Shown here: positions 21,077 to 33,846 of the stretch, piece by piece
Numbering within the stretch: position 1 is the first letter of the stretch
Layout of the letters: each line of letters begins with the position of its first letter
Assembly (NCBI GenBank): GCA_963970005.1
Contig: CAXAMN010021396.1
Location: 267,833-331,832 of the forward strand
DNA from: Durusdinium trenchii
Taxonomy: Eukaryota; Sar; Dinophyceae; Suessiales; Symbiodiniaceae
DNA: 64,000 nt
Direction: 5' to 3'
Program-made: the position numbers and the translations under genes
Notes under the pieces: model-generated
Databases searched by the model: none
What the model saw: the letters and a program-made list of their open reading frames with translations, nothing else
What the model was told of the DNA's origin: nothing

Positions 21077-22536
21077 TTGTGAGTCTCTGTGTATCGGCCA
21101 TGTGGAGCATTTGTTCTTTCATGGGAATGTGTGCGCCCCCTTTTTGCTTGGCGAGAAGCTGCACTTGTTGCACGCGTGGGCCAGAAACGTCTGGCAGAGC
21201 CTAGCACGCATGGGTTTCACCCCGCGGTGGGCGGCCAGACGATCACCGGTGTCTCGGTGTCGACACCGACCGAGTTCGAATGACATCTGCACCGTGGAGT
21301 GTTGGGTACCATGGACACCCGTGCTGGATCCGATGGTAGCTGGCTTTCTTCCTTTTTGAGTCACTATAGTCTGTTTGGGTCCCACTTGGACCGGCTCCCC
21401 TGCCCGTCTCGCCGGCAGGCGCAAGGGAAGGCGGGCCTGCAACACCGGAAGGCGACGCCGAGCATGGGCGAGCTGTGAGCGGATCGGCGGTACAAAGTGA
21501 TGTCCAAACAGAAAGGAGCTCAGAAACGCCTAGATTCTGTTCCACTTGAAGAATGTCTTGGACTGCTTTTACATCTATGTTCCTATTGTTCTATCGGTTT
21601 CTGAGACCATATGAGTGTTTTTTCTGGGAGCAAAAGGGGAAGGTACACATCTCCAACAAGCGTTGCTATTCGATCTTACTCCACATCCAAGTGTGCCGCC
21701 TTTGGGGTCCCGTGAGAATCTTCCAAGGCCAGGGGCCTTGTACGTACTCTTATATACCTTCTCACATATTATTATGCTATACTTTGCTTCTACTGTAGCA
21801 GTTCCATGTCCTGTTTGCATGTTGGAAGGGTTTGGGTCGCTCCAGCGCCCGATCTCCACGTTCCTCCACTCACCAACTTGCGTGTGTGCGTGTGTGTCTC
21901 GGTTCCGCTGTCGGACAGCTGTCTCCAAGCACCAGATCCCCAGCGCCAAGCGCCTCCTTTCTTTGGGCCACCGAATGCCCCTGTTCTGACGGAGCTTGTA
22001 AGCTAGGGCAGGGCGGGCGCCAGCGCGCTGTCACCAAGGTGGCGCAGGGGGATCTTGATACATCTTAGGTCATTCAAATCTGGTGGCTCCCGCCAAGGGT
22101 CCAAGCGCCGGATGATGAATGGATGGCTCGAACATCCAACCTCAAAGGTGACCCATCCGCCATGGAAGGTCCTCAGATCCGGCTTTCGGACTGGAAACGA
22201 TGGGACTTGGCCCAATTCTGGTATACGTAGTTTTCACAATCCCTTACCATTGCACCGGAGAACATCCGTCTCCCGATCGTTTTGGTTTATGTCACATAGC
22301 ACGGCACAGGTTTGAGCTTCAGTGGGGACTCACCGAGCGGTCTCCCCTCCAAGCGGTGCCGCCAGGAGTAGCAAAGTCCCACATCTTCTCATTGCATTTA
22401 AGACCTCATCTCAGATCTCTCTTTAGGCTATGTCAAAACAAACTCTCGGCTGACTTGGGTGACTTGGGGCCTGTACCTTGGTGCACCTTGGTGCCCCAAA
22501 CGAAGTCTGAGCTGATGCTGACGCCGGTGTTTTGAG

Positions 22537-22602
22537 GCCTTGGGGCGTTTGGCGGCGGCCACGCTGGCGAAAGCAGAGGCTGAAAGCCAGGTGGAGGTGC
22601 AG
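22537..22602 (+). CDS. Coiled-coil exon of the host gene
   Basis: Twenty-two codons (ALGRLAAATLAKAEAESQ and on) run from TTTTGAG to a donor CAG|gtgaag (22,603); an alternative donor gtggag lies at 22,591. The word LAKAEA recurs in the exon near 24,090, suggesting duplicated coil exons. Confidence 0.38.
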
Positions 22603-23696
22603 GTGAAGGAGCCGGACGGCCCAATGGAGTTAAATGGTTAAACGAAAAGGCAGAGGAAGAAACAGAGGAAGACTTAACTGAACATTTCAGAATGGAAGAA
22701 TTCCAGACTGTGATGACTAGGAACTGAACATGGAGGAGGGACTGTTCTGTTCCTTTGTCAGACCGTTCGTAGAGGAGGAACTGAACAAGCGTTCTTGTTT
22801 CTTAAGACATTGTTTCAAGTTGTGAGTGACTGGTCGTGGCAGTTTGCATTGGAGAAGGCTTAGATAGCCGAAGATCTTGATTGACATCTGAATGCAACAT
22901 GGGTGAAATACCCAACCTTGCCAAGGAGTTGTTCAATTGTTTGTATATAGTATATGTTTCGATCTACTCGTTCTATTCTCAGGGTCGAGCTGGGGGGGTT
23001 CTCCGACATTTGGACCAGCTAAAGGCCCCCATTTGGGAGCTGCACGTCTCCAAATAGTTTACTCCATTCATGTTCAGTGTTCACTGGAGGTTGAGGATTT
23101 TTTTCACCGACGGCGGACTTTAGCTTCTTGGTACGGTACTTTGATTTTTCACCCGTTCTCTCTTCGGAGTCCAACTGAGGGTTCCCCCAGGAGGAAACTC
23201 TGAGGTCCAATAGTTTTCCCAAAGCCGTCGCAATAGAAGCAGAAGGAGTGATAAAGATGTTAATGTCAGTGGCAGTAGTAGGGTGATCTATTTCATTCCC
23301 ATTCCAATTTCACTGACTGTTTCCACAACTGCTATCACTTGTCAGTTTGAGTGATCCATTTCAGACCCCAAGAAAAACATATCTCCAATTTGCAGGATGG
23401 GTGGCAGATGGTTTGGGTTAGACATACAGAAAACTCTAGTGAATTGACAGAACAACTTCTTGGAATTGGCAGGAAGTTTACATGTTGTCTACATTTATTT
23501 CTTAAATTGCTACTAGGTTGGAGGCCATCGCTATCAGGTACATATTCAAAATATTTTCTTGTTCTCTGCCTCATTCCCCACGTCTTTTCTCTGAGGCACA
23601 ATGAGGCAGAGACCGAGGAAGAGCACGTGAGCGCCGAGCGGAGCTCCCGGGAGCTCGGAGAGCCCAGCCAAAAGATGGTTATTACGTTTGAATAAA

Positions 23697-23712
23697 TAAA
23701 TATATATATATA
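23697..23712. repeat. TA-rich microsatellite
   Basis: A short ATATATATATA run. Similar tracts lie at about 30,603 and 31,943. Confidence 0.6.
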
Positions 23713-24087
23713 ACTAAAAAATAACAAGAAGATACAATAAGCGTGTTGTCTCATGTTCTTGTTTTTCTATTACTTGTGTGTTCTGTTAATTCACATATGT
23801 TTTCCCCATTTTTCCACCAAACAGCTTTACTGTTGGAATTGGGGTTCCACAGCAATCCATAGCATCACCTTTGCGCGAACTTCTGAATTAATTTGCTTCA
23901 ACTCAAATGTGTTCTTCGTCACCGTTTCTTTGGACCCTGGCGCCACTGTTCCCCAATGGCCACCGGCCGCACTCGACCCGCACCTCACCGAGCCGCCACC
24001 GTTCACCGAGCCGCCACCGTTCCGTGACGCCGCCACCTTCACGCCGCCCACGCCGCCCACACGAAGCATCGAAGCGACGGCCACCGG

Positions 24088-24300
24088 GCGAGGTCGGAGC
24101 TCGCGAAGGCGGAAGCATCGAAGCAAGAGGTGGAGGCTGAAGAGGCGAAGATGTGGGGGGAACAAGGGCGAGGGCGCAGCGAGTTGAAAGGGCGAGGTCG
24201 CGAGTTTGCCCATTCCACAGGCCCAAGGACGACCCCGTTCGTTTCTGCCCAGGCTGAGGCCAAGAAGCGGCGCGAGGAGTTGAAGGCTTCAGACGTGGGA
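24088..24300 (+). CDS. Two candidate coiled-coil micro-exons of the host gene
   Basis: In one frame the block reads SELAKAEASKQEVEAEEAKM, then a low-complexity Gly/Arg stretch, then QAEAKKRREELKAS at about 24,259-24,300 after a CCCAG acceptor. The coil-like parts share the LAKAEA word with the exon at 22,537. They may be one exon or two separated by a short intron; internal splice signals (GAG|gtggag) exist. Confidence 0.33.
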
Positions 24301-24819
24301 CGATGTGGGTCTCCTCCGGAGCTCCTGAAGCGGTAGCTCCAGGGCCTAAAGTGGATTGGCACGTTGGTCGACCCCTTTTCCCCCCCAGGGTGGAGGCGGG
24401 TCAACAAGTCAATGAGTGTGTTTGATGGAGATCGAGTTGATTGGAGCAGAGACGGAAAAAGGGGGGTAGGACCTCCGGCAGAGGAGGATCTTTCAGATTT
24501 GTTCTGATGACAAAAAGGGATTGAAAGGGTCACTTAGGCCACAGATGATTGGGATTTACAGTTAGTTGCTTTATGTGCTAGGATGTAGGGACTTTGGTTG
24601 GTATAGATAGATGTAGGTACCAAGTACCCTGCACTCCAAATGGTCTCCAGCCAGGACTCCTATTGGATTGATCCTGGCAGGCAGTGTAGGTTGGTAAGTT
24701 TAGTTGTGCTGTGCTCCACTAACCCTGCTGGAAGAGCCCTTCTCCCACCACTCTGACCACCATCCCAGCAGGCGTCGCAGCCCAACTTGAAGGAGGCGCT
24801 CAAGGCAGGCAACGTGCTG

Positions 24820-24900
24820 GATGGAAGTGGAGGGCATGACCACTGGAAAGACGATTCTCCTCTAGAAACAGGGGTCACCTGTCCACTTCCATGTTTGTTG
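24820..24900. repeat. Palindromic MITE-like element, copy 4
   Basis: TGGAAGTGGA on the left and TCCACTTCCATG on the right are inverted repeats. Inside is CCTCTAGAAACAGGGGTCACC, matching the CCTCTACAAAC word of the other copies. Confidence 0.5.
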
Positions 24901-25067
24901 GAATTTGTTGGATGGCAAGTCCTTCGAGGATGACTTTGGGATTCTCACGTGATAACAGCGTGCAACTGACCAACTCCGACTCCGAAGGATTTGGAACTAC
25001 CAGTTATCCCGGTACCCCCCTTTTCATTTTTCCCGAAACCGGGGACTGCCCACTGTCCACCCTCCAG

Positions 25068-25109
25068 GCGGCCAAACTGCAAGAGCGAGAGGCCGACGCC
25101 GGGCGCAAG
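25068..25109 (+). CDS. 14-codon coiled-coil micro-exon of the host gene
   Basis: A strong acceptor (caccctccag, to 25,067) and donor AAG|gtgtgc (25,110) enclose exactly AAKLQEREADAGRK, phase 0 on both sides. The tiny size matches other micro-exons (39 bases at 28,282). Confidence 0.45.
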
Positions 25110-26674
25110 GTGTGCTGCGCCGCGCTTGGTCGGACGGGCGGGCGGGGTGTGAAAGCACCCCACTTTACACAGGTCTTTGTTGAGAAAAATGTCGCCTTTT
25201 GGAATTCCAACAACTTACCTAAAAGATTTAAACATAGAAGGGATGAATACCTATTTAAGGTGGTGGTTTATTCTTCCTGGAGCCTAGGGAAACTCACTTA
25301 AAGATGATTTGGGTCCTGTCAACCTTTTGCGGAATTTGCTTCATGCTGCAGATACGGACTCCAGGACATTCCCATCTCACCAAGCTTGCAGCTCGAAGTG
25401 ATGGAAGGGCCTATGGATGGCCAGTGAAGACCAGTTCCCAGAACCCTTTCGATTCGCGGAACACCATTGAAGAGGTATACCATAGGAAAGGAGCTATAAA
25501 AAGGCATAGAAGATGCATCATGTTTGCAGGCTTTAGTGCCAACACTTCCGGAGTTTTGGAGGTACTTTTCTGGCTTGTTGAAGCCTATCCAGGTCACCCA
25601 CTTTGTAATGATGTGAGCGTGTTTGCGTCCACATCATGACCAAAGCGACCTCTCTTCCAGACCTGTTGAAAGCAAGGACCTGTCGTTCAATGGCCTTCAG
25701 AAGCCTATCCAAGGTCCGTTCCCCCAAAGACTCACCATGACGAGTTCTCGGACCGAGAACTTCTGGTGAACTCGCTCCACTTCTGGTTCCGAGTGTATGT
25801 AGATCAGCACACATGAGTGAATTCACGACTGAATTCACGACTTCAGCAGATCAATGGTGGTACGGTAGAGTGAATTTGCATCTTAAAAAACTCACGGCTA
25901 GACCTCCGCAGTTTGTTAGACACTTGGGCCCCATCTTAGTTCATGAGGCCAATCCTGATGGGGTTCCCTGGTCCTCACACCCCCGGAAGTGGCAACTCGG
26001 GGACGGCCGGAGGCGCTCCACGCACGTGCCTCGAAGCGCGAAAAGGAGCGGTGGCAGCACAGATCGGGATGGTGAGGGTGGTGCCGGCATTTTGGCCTTC
26101 CTGATCCACTCACCCAAATGTGCATTCTAAACAGGGAGACCTCCCAGTTCGACTCCCTGGAAGACGGAACATAGACCAGTCTACCGTCTACCCATTGGTT
26201 GAGGGGCTCCACATCTTAATGATACAAAATAGAACGAGTCGTCGATGTGAAATCACGTGAGTAGCATGTCGTTTTTCATTCTTTCAACCATGTCTGCCTG
26301 CCCTCTACAAGCGGAGGTGTGGCGATGTTGGGATAAGTTTGGTGATGATCGAGTTCAAGCAGACGTACTCTTTCCATCTCTTTCCAACCCCACTGGTACC
26401 CAGTATAGGACCACCGAAGTGAAGTCTCTGGAGTGAGTACATTGTGGCAGCAGTATCCAACACTTCCGGGGCAGGTTTCAGGTTCTGCAGCAGGGACACC
26501 TTGTAGGCCTCATTTTTCAATGAAGTCTTCTTTTACGATCTGAGATATCACACCACTTCGACCAGCCTTCCTATATAAAGGCTAAAGACCTGCAGCGGAT
26601 GCCGTGGTCTTTAGCCTGGGGTCCTCCCCTCGTACTCCCCTCGCCTCGCACTGCGGTTTTCCGTGGCGGTGCAG

Positions 26675-26725
26675 GAGCAAGAGTTGCTCGAGGAGGCCAA
26701 GAAAACAGCAGTCCACGAGCTCAGT
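26675..26725 (+). CDS. Coiled-coil exon of the host gene
   Basis: Acceptor ggtgcag ends at 26,674. The frame EQELLEEAKKTAVHELS runs to about 26,725, where AGTG|gtgaaa offers a donor. It is a typical acidic/basic heptad. Confidence 0.4.
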
Positions 26726-26892
26726 GGTGAAAAGAATGTGGACAACTCGAGAGCTGAAGAGGACGAGCTCAGTGGTACCGGCTGAAAACATCATGAACCG
26801 ACCCATGAAGGGTTCTTTCCGGCCCGTGGATTCAACTCGGACTGAGGATCCAACTGATCTCGAAGTGGGACTCCATGGGTGAACCTCCGGAA

Positions 26893-26930
26893 CTCACTGG
26901 GTGACTCAATGGGTGACTCAATGGGTGTTC
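26893..26930. repeat. Short tandem repeat (TGGGTGACTCAA)n
   Basis: About three copies of a 12-base unit, followed by a further ACTCAATGGGTG near 26,951. Confidence 0.6.
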
Positions 26931-28281
26931 CACGTTCCGAGTCTCATGAGAACTCAATGGGTGTGGTGGACTCCATGACATCTCATGATGAAGATCACTC
27001 ACTGGAATCATGGCACCCCGATCCATTCTGAATCAGAATCATATTGACTGATCGCATTCTGAAAGATTTCCGGTTTCTTCATGTGGATGAAGTGATGATC
27101 AAGTGATGATTAGTCAATATGAGGTTTTTTTAGATGCAAAGAAACATCAGTTGAAGTCACTGGAATCGCACCGTTTGGATGTCGCCTTCTGCATCCTGTG
27201 ACGTGGAGGGTCAGGACCGGCCTTCCTTTTCCGGTGAGGTAAACGTGACGGTGCACGAGGAGGAAAAGCAAGCACTCTGATTTCTGGTTTAGGGTTGCAG
27301 GCATGTTAAAGGCATGAAACTGCCCAAAAAGCGGTCAAGGTGTTCAGAACTCTTTGGCCATGGGTGATCAATGGCTTGGAAGATTAAGTTATGGTTCCTC
27401 TTCCATTCCACAAAACACGGTCGGCCAATCAACCAGCCAAGGTGAAGCACTTGAAGAACGAGGAGTACGATGCACGACAGGTCAACTGGGCTGCAGGGGT
27501 GTGTGTTTTCTGCTCTCCTCCCTATGAGGCATTTTCTGATATGGGCCTGTTTGCACTTATATACTTTGTAGCTTTTGACCTTAATTGACGCCTGGATTGC
27601 ACCCCCTATCTACACTCTCTCGCTCGAACGCCCGAACGCCGTTGGGGTGTGTCGTTGGGTTTCTTGCCTGCCTTGCACCCCCTATCTACACAAGTGACTG
27701 CATTGCCCTACCTGTGGCCAAGGACTAACTAAGCAAGGAACGCCTCAGGACGTCCAACAGAACTTGAAAGAAGCCTTATGCAAGAAGATTGATTTGTTTA
27801 GCCTCCGGCCGGCGGTTACAACTTCATCTGCATGTATCTGGGTATCAGTCTCAAATAGAGAGAACCAAGCACACAACATCAAACACTCACCAAGGCAAGC
27901 AATTGACACCAAGCAAACGAAAATCGTCCGAATCTATCACAACCACCATGTTTCCTGTTCAGCTACCTCTACTAGTAGCCTGACACGAGCACCAAGTGGC
28001 AAGCGAGGCACTTTGGAAGCATCCTGAGTTACTTGATGGCCTACCAGTCAGTGGATATCCTTTAACCTTCTCGTGCCTGGCGATTGGTTTTCCTATGTTT
28101 TCCTACTGAACACGAACAGGCGTAAAGTTGGGTTAACCGCTCTGTTCCCCCAAAATCGAACCGGCTCCAGAGCCAGAACTGGCTCTACTCGTCGTACGTC
28201 GCTCCAGAGGATTGCACCGATTGACACAGGATCACGGTCGACTCGACCGATTTGGCTGTTGCTCCACCAGACCGAAGTCAG

Positions 28282-28320
28282 GTGGAGCAAGCCTACTCTG
28301 AAAAGCGGAACGCCAAGAAG
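28282..28320 (+). CDS. 13-codon coiled-coil micro-exon of the host gene
   Basis: Acceptor cgaagtcag ends at 28,281. The frame VEQAYSEKRNAKK is followed by gcgccc, a possible GC donor. It is of the same character as the other micro-exons; the 3' end is uncertain. Confidence 0.36.
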
Positions 28321-29242
28321 GCGCCCGCCTCGCTTCAGTGCGGCGCGGGTGTTCTGCGCGGCGCGCCGTCTCGACCGCGAGACGGGGGCGATGGAGGGAT
28401 GAGTCCGGACCATGGCTGTGACTGGTCTGGATGGATGGATGGGCATAGGAGTTCTTGAGTTAAGAGGTTGTAATGATGAGTTCTCGTGACGCACCAATTC
28501 TGTTGTAAGACATTGCAGAACTTGTCAGACCAAAAACACAGTTTCTCCGGGAGTTTCTTTCTTTTTTGAACGTGAATGTGCCAACCTGCGCACCAAGGCC
28601 AAACCCGCGTCGTTGGCGCACCAGTCTTTTCAGGATCACTTCACTGAAAAACATGGGGTACTCGTAGCGTCTAAAGACGCAATGTAAAGAGGACCAAATC
28701 CTTTGAGCCGCTACTGGCAGCTGGCATGCTGCCGGCATTTGGCATGAAAAGCGCCTACCGACCAGTACTCTGGTAAAGGCAAGGTGGGGCATGGGGCTGA
28801 AACCGTCACCGTTCCATGGAAACCAGCGAAGCCATGGAAACCGTCACAGCCGTTACTTGGACTTCTGATGAATCATGGACTTCCTACTCGCCCCGCGCCC
28901 CCTCAGGGAGAGTGAGGGAGTGACAGAATTGTTCTTTTCCAGTGCTCTGCTTTAGAAGACACGTGTGGCCAGAGCTGCCAGAAGCATTCTAAAACTGAAG
29001 TTGAACTGAACCGAGGAAGTTACAAGGTGATCACACCATTTGCTTTAATTTGGTGGTGCTAGCACGATGAGAAACGGTTTCGAGGGGTTTCGGTATTTCA
29101 ATACATTGGGGTTCACTTTGGGATATACTTGGAAGAGGTTCCGCCTTCAGTCCCTGATTGACAGGAACCATGTTCGACCAAGGCGCTTTGGACATCTTCA
29201 ACCCCATCCGTGGATGTCTCTCCAACCCAATGCTTCGGTATA

Positions 29243-29347
29243 CACTCCCGAAAACTAACATAGACCCTGACAATGGCCCCCTGGAAGATTGTTTTCCTCT
29301 ACAAACCAGTGGTTTTCAGGGTCCATGTTAGTCTTCCAGGGTGTATA
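29243..29347. repeat. Palindromic MITE-like element, copy 5
   Basis: This is the clearest copy. The left arm from TACACTCCCGAAAACTAACA is matched by the reverse complement of the right arm ending CCATGTTAGTCTTCCAGGGT. The interior contains AATGGCCCCCTGGAAGA and CCTCTACAAACCAGTGG. It is the reverse-orientation partner of copy 1. Confidence 0.6.
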
Positions 29348-29349
29348 AG

Positions 29350-31715
29350 CTATTTTGAGTGCACTCAAGAACGGCGGATAGATGGAGCCTCCACGTACGC
29401 GAACTTCTGCGCTTTTTGGGACTCCTGACTCTGATGGGGCCCATGGGGGGAAGGGGTGTCCTGGGAGATGAGGGACACACCTGGTTTGGTCACTCCGTAT
29501 GAGGTCCAGTTCCACTGCCACCTTTCAAAAACAGAGTCACGGAGTATATATATAATCATTATATAATGGTGACATAAAGGTGATCTAGTGACCGAGTACC
29601 AGGCAACATAGTCTTTCTCATAGTCTTCCAGGTCGTCCGGTTCCAATATCCATGTTTCTTCAACACCGAGTCCTTCAAAAGATTCTCATGAAACTGGCAC
29701 CCACGTCGCCATGCACGTGTCGAGCCGCGATCCAAGCGGAAGGGTTCCAAAAGCTGTGACGGGCTGAATGAAGAAGAGAAACCAGTGGCAAGTGACGAGA
29801 GCCAGCAGATCATTCAGTTTGGACCAACGTTAAATTGCAAAATAAGTAGTTATGGTTACACGAAGCTCACGTCTAATTGTAAGGGGATCAGTTGGGGAAT
29901 AGAATCGCCATGTTCACGAGAAGAAGTTGTAAGACCACTGAAGACCATGATAGACTTGCGCGTCGCGATAGTCGTTATACAGGCTCGTCAGGCCCATGAG
30001 CACTGTGAGTCAAACAGTGAATCAGTCAGCCTGCACTCAATCGACGCATGGGGTTGCGAAGGTGGAAGGCGAACAAGGATTCAGACGAGAGTTGCATGGA
30101 CCGGGTGTGTCAGAGGAAGAGATATCGACCAATCAATCGTCCTTTTTGGGATAGGGACGTCTTGGACTCAGCTTCGGCATTGGCGGAGGGTTTGCCGATT
30201 AAAATACAAAAACAATCAAAACAGATTGGTGAAGCGCATATTAAACCATCATGAATCAAACGTCTGGACTCAGCTTCGGCAGTTCGGCTTTTCATGTTAA
30301 CATGAGAAGCGCTCGGAAGGAAAAGAACCACTGTCCCCTGCCCCAGGAAAGACTCATCAGGTGATCCTGGCAATTTCAGAATCCGAAAAGCTTGAGATCA
30401 TGTTCATCATGTTGGCACCCCAAAAATCAACTGGAGGATTGAACATGGCATCAACATCTTTGGAAAGTTTAATGCTTGGGCTGGGATGTCGTAACTTAGT
30501 TGCATGAGGATTCTTGGGATTATAGTGAAGTAACAGCTCTTTCCCTGACTACAACCCCAAGCTAGTCGAAATCGTCCTGTATACTTATGTTTATACATGG
30601 CTATATATATATATATAGAAACATCGGACACATCACAAGAAAGGCCAGAATTTGATCCACTTAAGTCTGAAAGACCATTCTGTTTGTTGCCGTCCACCGA
30701 ATGAATGGAGTGCTGGTGATTTGGTTGCCGACTACGGTGACTGGGGCGTGTGGCCGTGGATGACCAAGACTGCGTGCGATCGAAGAGCAAGAGAAGTGAG
30801 CTTCCGTGCGATCGAAGATACAGCAGAAGTAGCACAAGCTACATACATTGACCATTGACCCCGAATGAACTTCAAGAGAGTTTATCCGTGTTTTGAATGT
30901 TTTGACAGGTTCGGACAAGCGAACATGATAAAGTATGATGTTGACGACCATCTTACAGATATATAGGATTCTGGATTCTATTTATTTTGCTTGAGACACA
31001 CCCACTATACTTCAACACCTTCCAACATATTCCTCAACTGGATGCTGAGCCAAAAAGTATTGGCCCGCCGTGTGCCACACGAAGGACAGCTGGTTGGCCG
31101 TGCAGACGCAAGTGCCGTGCCAGACTGTGGCATAATTCATTCCAATGCCGTGACGAAGAGAGCAATCCGAGCTAGCGTGTCTTGCCCGTGAAAAGATCAC
31201 CTCCACAAGGACTTTGGCATCAGCTTGGTTGTGACTCCCATTGGGGACTCTCCCCAAGACCAGGCTGTGGAAAAAAAGACTACCGTACACATCATGATAC
31301 TACTCACCTGAACGGTCTTGCAGCCTGGTCAGGGTAGCTCGAAAGAAAGCAGTGTTTGCTTATTGTGATCATTCTACCGGTGGCTCAACTGGAAACCAGC
31401 AATTTTGCTAGAGTTTGCTAGCAGACAACTGGACTATTAAGCTACAAGAGATGCAAGGCACAAGTAAGGCCTTGGAGTGGTAACACTTGTGGGGGATACT
31501 CAAGGTCCCTGGGGACAGTCAAGAAACTGCAAGCTGAACGAACAACCGCATGGAAATTGTGACTGGTGCCTAGGAAGTTGATCCCAAGCAGACTTGTGCA
31601 TGTGATACGTTCAGCCCACATGCAAACGCTGCAGGAAAATGCCAACAACCCGCTGCAGATGTTTGCAAACCACCTCGTAATCTTGCACGTGTAAGTAGGT
31701 CAAGCCATGAAAGAC
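29350..31715. other. Noncoding, intron-like DNA
   Basis: Scattered short open frames, TA tracts near 30,603, and no convincing exon. A basic block near 30,050-30,110 was considered and not accepted. Confidence 0.35.
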
Positions 31716-31718
31716 TCA

Positions 31719-31858
31719 TGGCGGATGCCAGTGCCCCAGCCGATGCCGGTCCGCCGAGTGGTCCGAGTCAACCACTCGATCGCATTGATGAGCTGTCGGA
31801 TGAGCTCATCAGGCGCCGGTCGTACGTCCCAAGCGATGCGACGTCCGCGGTCTACTGA
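31719..31858 (+). CDS. Candidate exon of the host gene
   Basis: The frame reads ADASAPADAGPPSGPSQPLD, then RIDELSDELIRRRSY, before TAC|gtccca and a stop at 31,858. The Pro/Ala linker followed by an acidic helix is protein-like. The acceptor was not resolved. Confidence 0.33.
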
Positions 31859-32553
31859 AGCAGATCAAAATAGAATGAAACAAGAGATTGAGACATAGAG
31901 ACATATGCATTGGAAGCGTTTCATTCCTTGTTTCAGAAGTCTATATATATATATATAGTTATTATTTCTTATTATTACTATATCAGGCATTGGTTTCCAA
32001 GTCAGAGGTTGACGTGCCACGGAGGTTTCCTGTATCCCGGACCCGTCATCCTAGTTTCGGTTGGAACTAATAAGGCATCATTTAAGGTATTTAGGTGGAT
32101 GAATAAAGATGTTGTCGATTGAACTATGTCGAATTGCATAGTCGAAAGGTGATCTCACATGATCTCATTTCATTTCAACTGAGCTGCATGGGTATGGACG
32201 CGATTGACCAGAATGGGAAGTGAGAAGTGTGGCACAAGAATGGAAAGGGGTTACGCCACACAGGTGCTGCAACGACGTATTAGGTCTGGGTGATGTCTTG
32301 TTCCTTGGGGCACCAGCATCTGAGGGTTCAGTGTGAAAGTGCCACGCTAGGACTCCAACACTGAACACTCTGGTCATATTACGGAACCCAACTTGCTACT
32401 GGGTAGTAGCGTCCTTGCTCCTAGTAGTAAGGCCAGCAGCCCCCTTCGTAGCTTCTTGCTCCGTTCGTAGCGAGCGCCAGCTCACCAGCGGGGTGTCGGA
32501 CTCTCCCACCTTCGGGACGATCGATGCGTTGGGTCCCTGTGTTGGGTGTTCAG

Positions 32554-32631
32554 GAGAGTGCAGGAGAGGCGCGGACGTTTGCGAGAGGAGAGGCAGAAGA
32601 TGACCCTGGAGTTTGAGGCTGAGCGAAGTCG
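32554..32631 (+). CDS. Coiled-coil exon of the host gene
   Basis: Acceptor gggtgttcag (to 32,553) and donor CG|gtgttc (32,632) enclose 78 bases reading VQERRGRLREERQKMTLEFE and then AERSR. It is a very strong coiled-coil signature. Confidence 0.45.
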
Positions 32632-32956
32632 GTGTTCGCATTTGCCAGGGTTCATGTGTCAGCCTTCCAGACCCATCCGTCCTCATCCGTCATCATCAGC
32701 CCATGCTTTTGCAGCTGAGAATGGAAGAAGGGGTGGGTGGGGTGTCTCCAAGCAACGGAACAGAAGGCGGAGTGCAAGTGGTTGGTGGATCAGTGAGACA
32801 GACATCCCCACTTGAGGCATCCAAACTCCACAGGATGAACATGAGAACTGACACGAGCCCCAGATCTACTTGGTCCATCTTGGTCGATATGCCAAGATAA
32901 GCCCCAGGCGAACTTCAGGGTGAAGTGGATCATCCCTTTCTTCAGGTGATTTTCAG

Positions 32957-33080
32957 AGGCACTGATCTGAAGGCACTGAACCGGACCGAACCTGTCACCC
33001 ACCGGCCCAGCTCTCTCGACGAGGCCAAGCGTGTTCAGCTTCACACAGAGTACTCCACCAGGCTCTTGCAAGCAGATGAG
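32957..33080 (+). CDS. Last coil exon before the giant insertion
   Basis: Acceptor gattttcag ends at 32,956. The frame LKALNRTEPVTHRPSSLDEA continues KRVQLHTEYSTRLLQADEE to a stop at about 33,083; a donor inside the last codons is not obvious. The giant element begins about 0.7 kb downstream. Confidence 0.36.
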
Positions 33081-33754
33081 GAGTGAACTCTGCCATGCCG
33101 GCCGTTTTTCGGAGCGTTCTTCAGGACGTATCGACGTATCTTTCAGTTCCCTTTCGAAGAGGTAGACTAGGTGGCTTTAATGATCTTTAAGGTCGTTTCT
33201 TGGTGTGTGTGGTTTTCTGTGGCCGACCATAGTGATTTCTAAGAGGTAATGGACACTGTAGGGTTGGTATTGGATCGGATATACTATATATGTATACACG
33301 CACATACATATCAATGCTAGTGAATCGCCTCGTTCTTCTGCTGATGACTGGACATCTGGCAGTGTAGTAATCTAAGCCAAGCTATTGACACCCACGCTCG
33401 CTACATGTTGTACACTCCCTTTGTCCGTCTCATGCAAGTGTGTTTTACACGGTCAGAACTCCTGGTCATCCGAGTCTTCGGGATGCTCCGCATGATATGT
33501 CCAGGGAGTGTGATGTCTTTGTAAGAAGACCATGCCAACGGTGTACCAATGGTAGTGTAAGTCTTTGTACTCCATGGTTAGCATGACAATGTATACCATG
33601 CCAATTTTGGTGTAGGGTTATGCCATGTGATGCCCATACCCATTGATGCAAAGAAGCTACTGTATACGGCTCCTACCATCGCTACGAGTCCGGAGCGATC
33701 GGACACTACGAACGACAGGGGCTCCGGGCCGTACTACGAACGGAGCAAGAAGCT

Positions 33755-33764
33755 ATTTGTTAGT
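33755..33764. repeat. Target-site duplication, left copy (ATTTGTTAGT)
   Basis: This ten-base word is repeated exactly at 60,151-60,160, immediately outside the two inverted termini. Because the next base on both sides is compatible, an 8-bp duplication (TTTGTTAG) with the element one base longer at each end is equally possible. Confidence 0.82.
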
Positions 33765-33787
33765 TATCTAAATTCAATAGTCTTGTG
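33765..33787 (+). repeat. Left terminal inverted repeat
   Basis: Twenty-three bases matching the reverse complement of 60,128-60,150 with three mismatches (positions 3, 14 and 19). Confidence 0.8.
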
Positions 33788-33846
33788 AAGATGCTTCTTC
33801 ATTGACATGTGAACGTCATGTGCGGTTCACCTGTGCGCTGAAATGT

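Noticed and set aside
23827-24533. Long GC-rich minus-strand ORFs (Pro/Arg/Ser-rich)
   Set aside because: Shadow of the GC-rich plus-strand block that reads as coiled coil; composition is low complexity.
33720-33765. Contamination or assembly join as the cause of the AT-rich island
   Set aside because: The exact flanking duplication and matching inverted termini are hard to produce by a misjoin; still to be confirmed with long reads.
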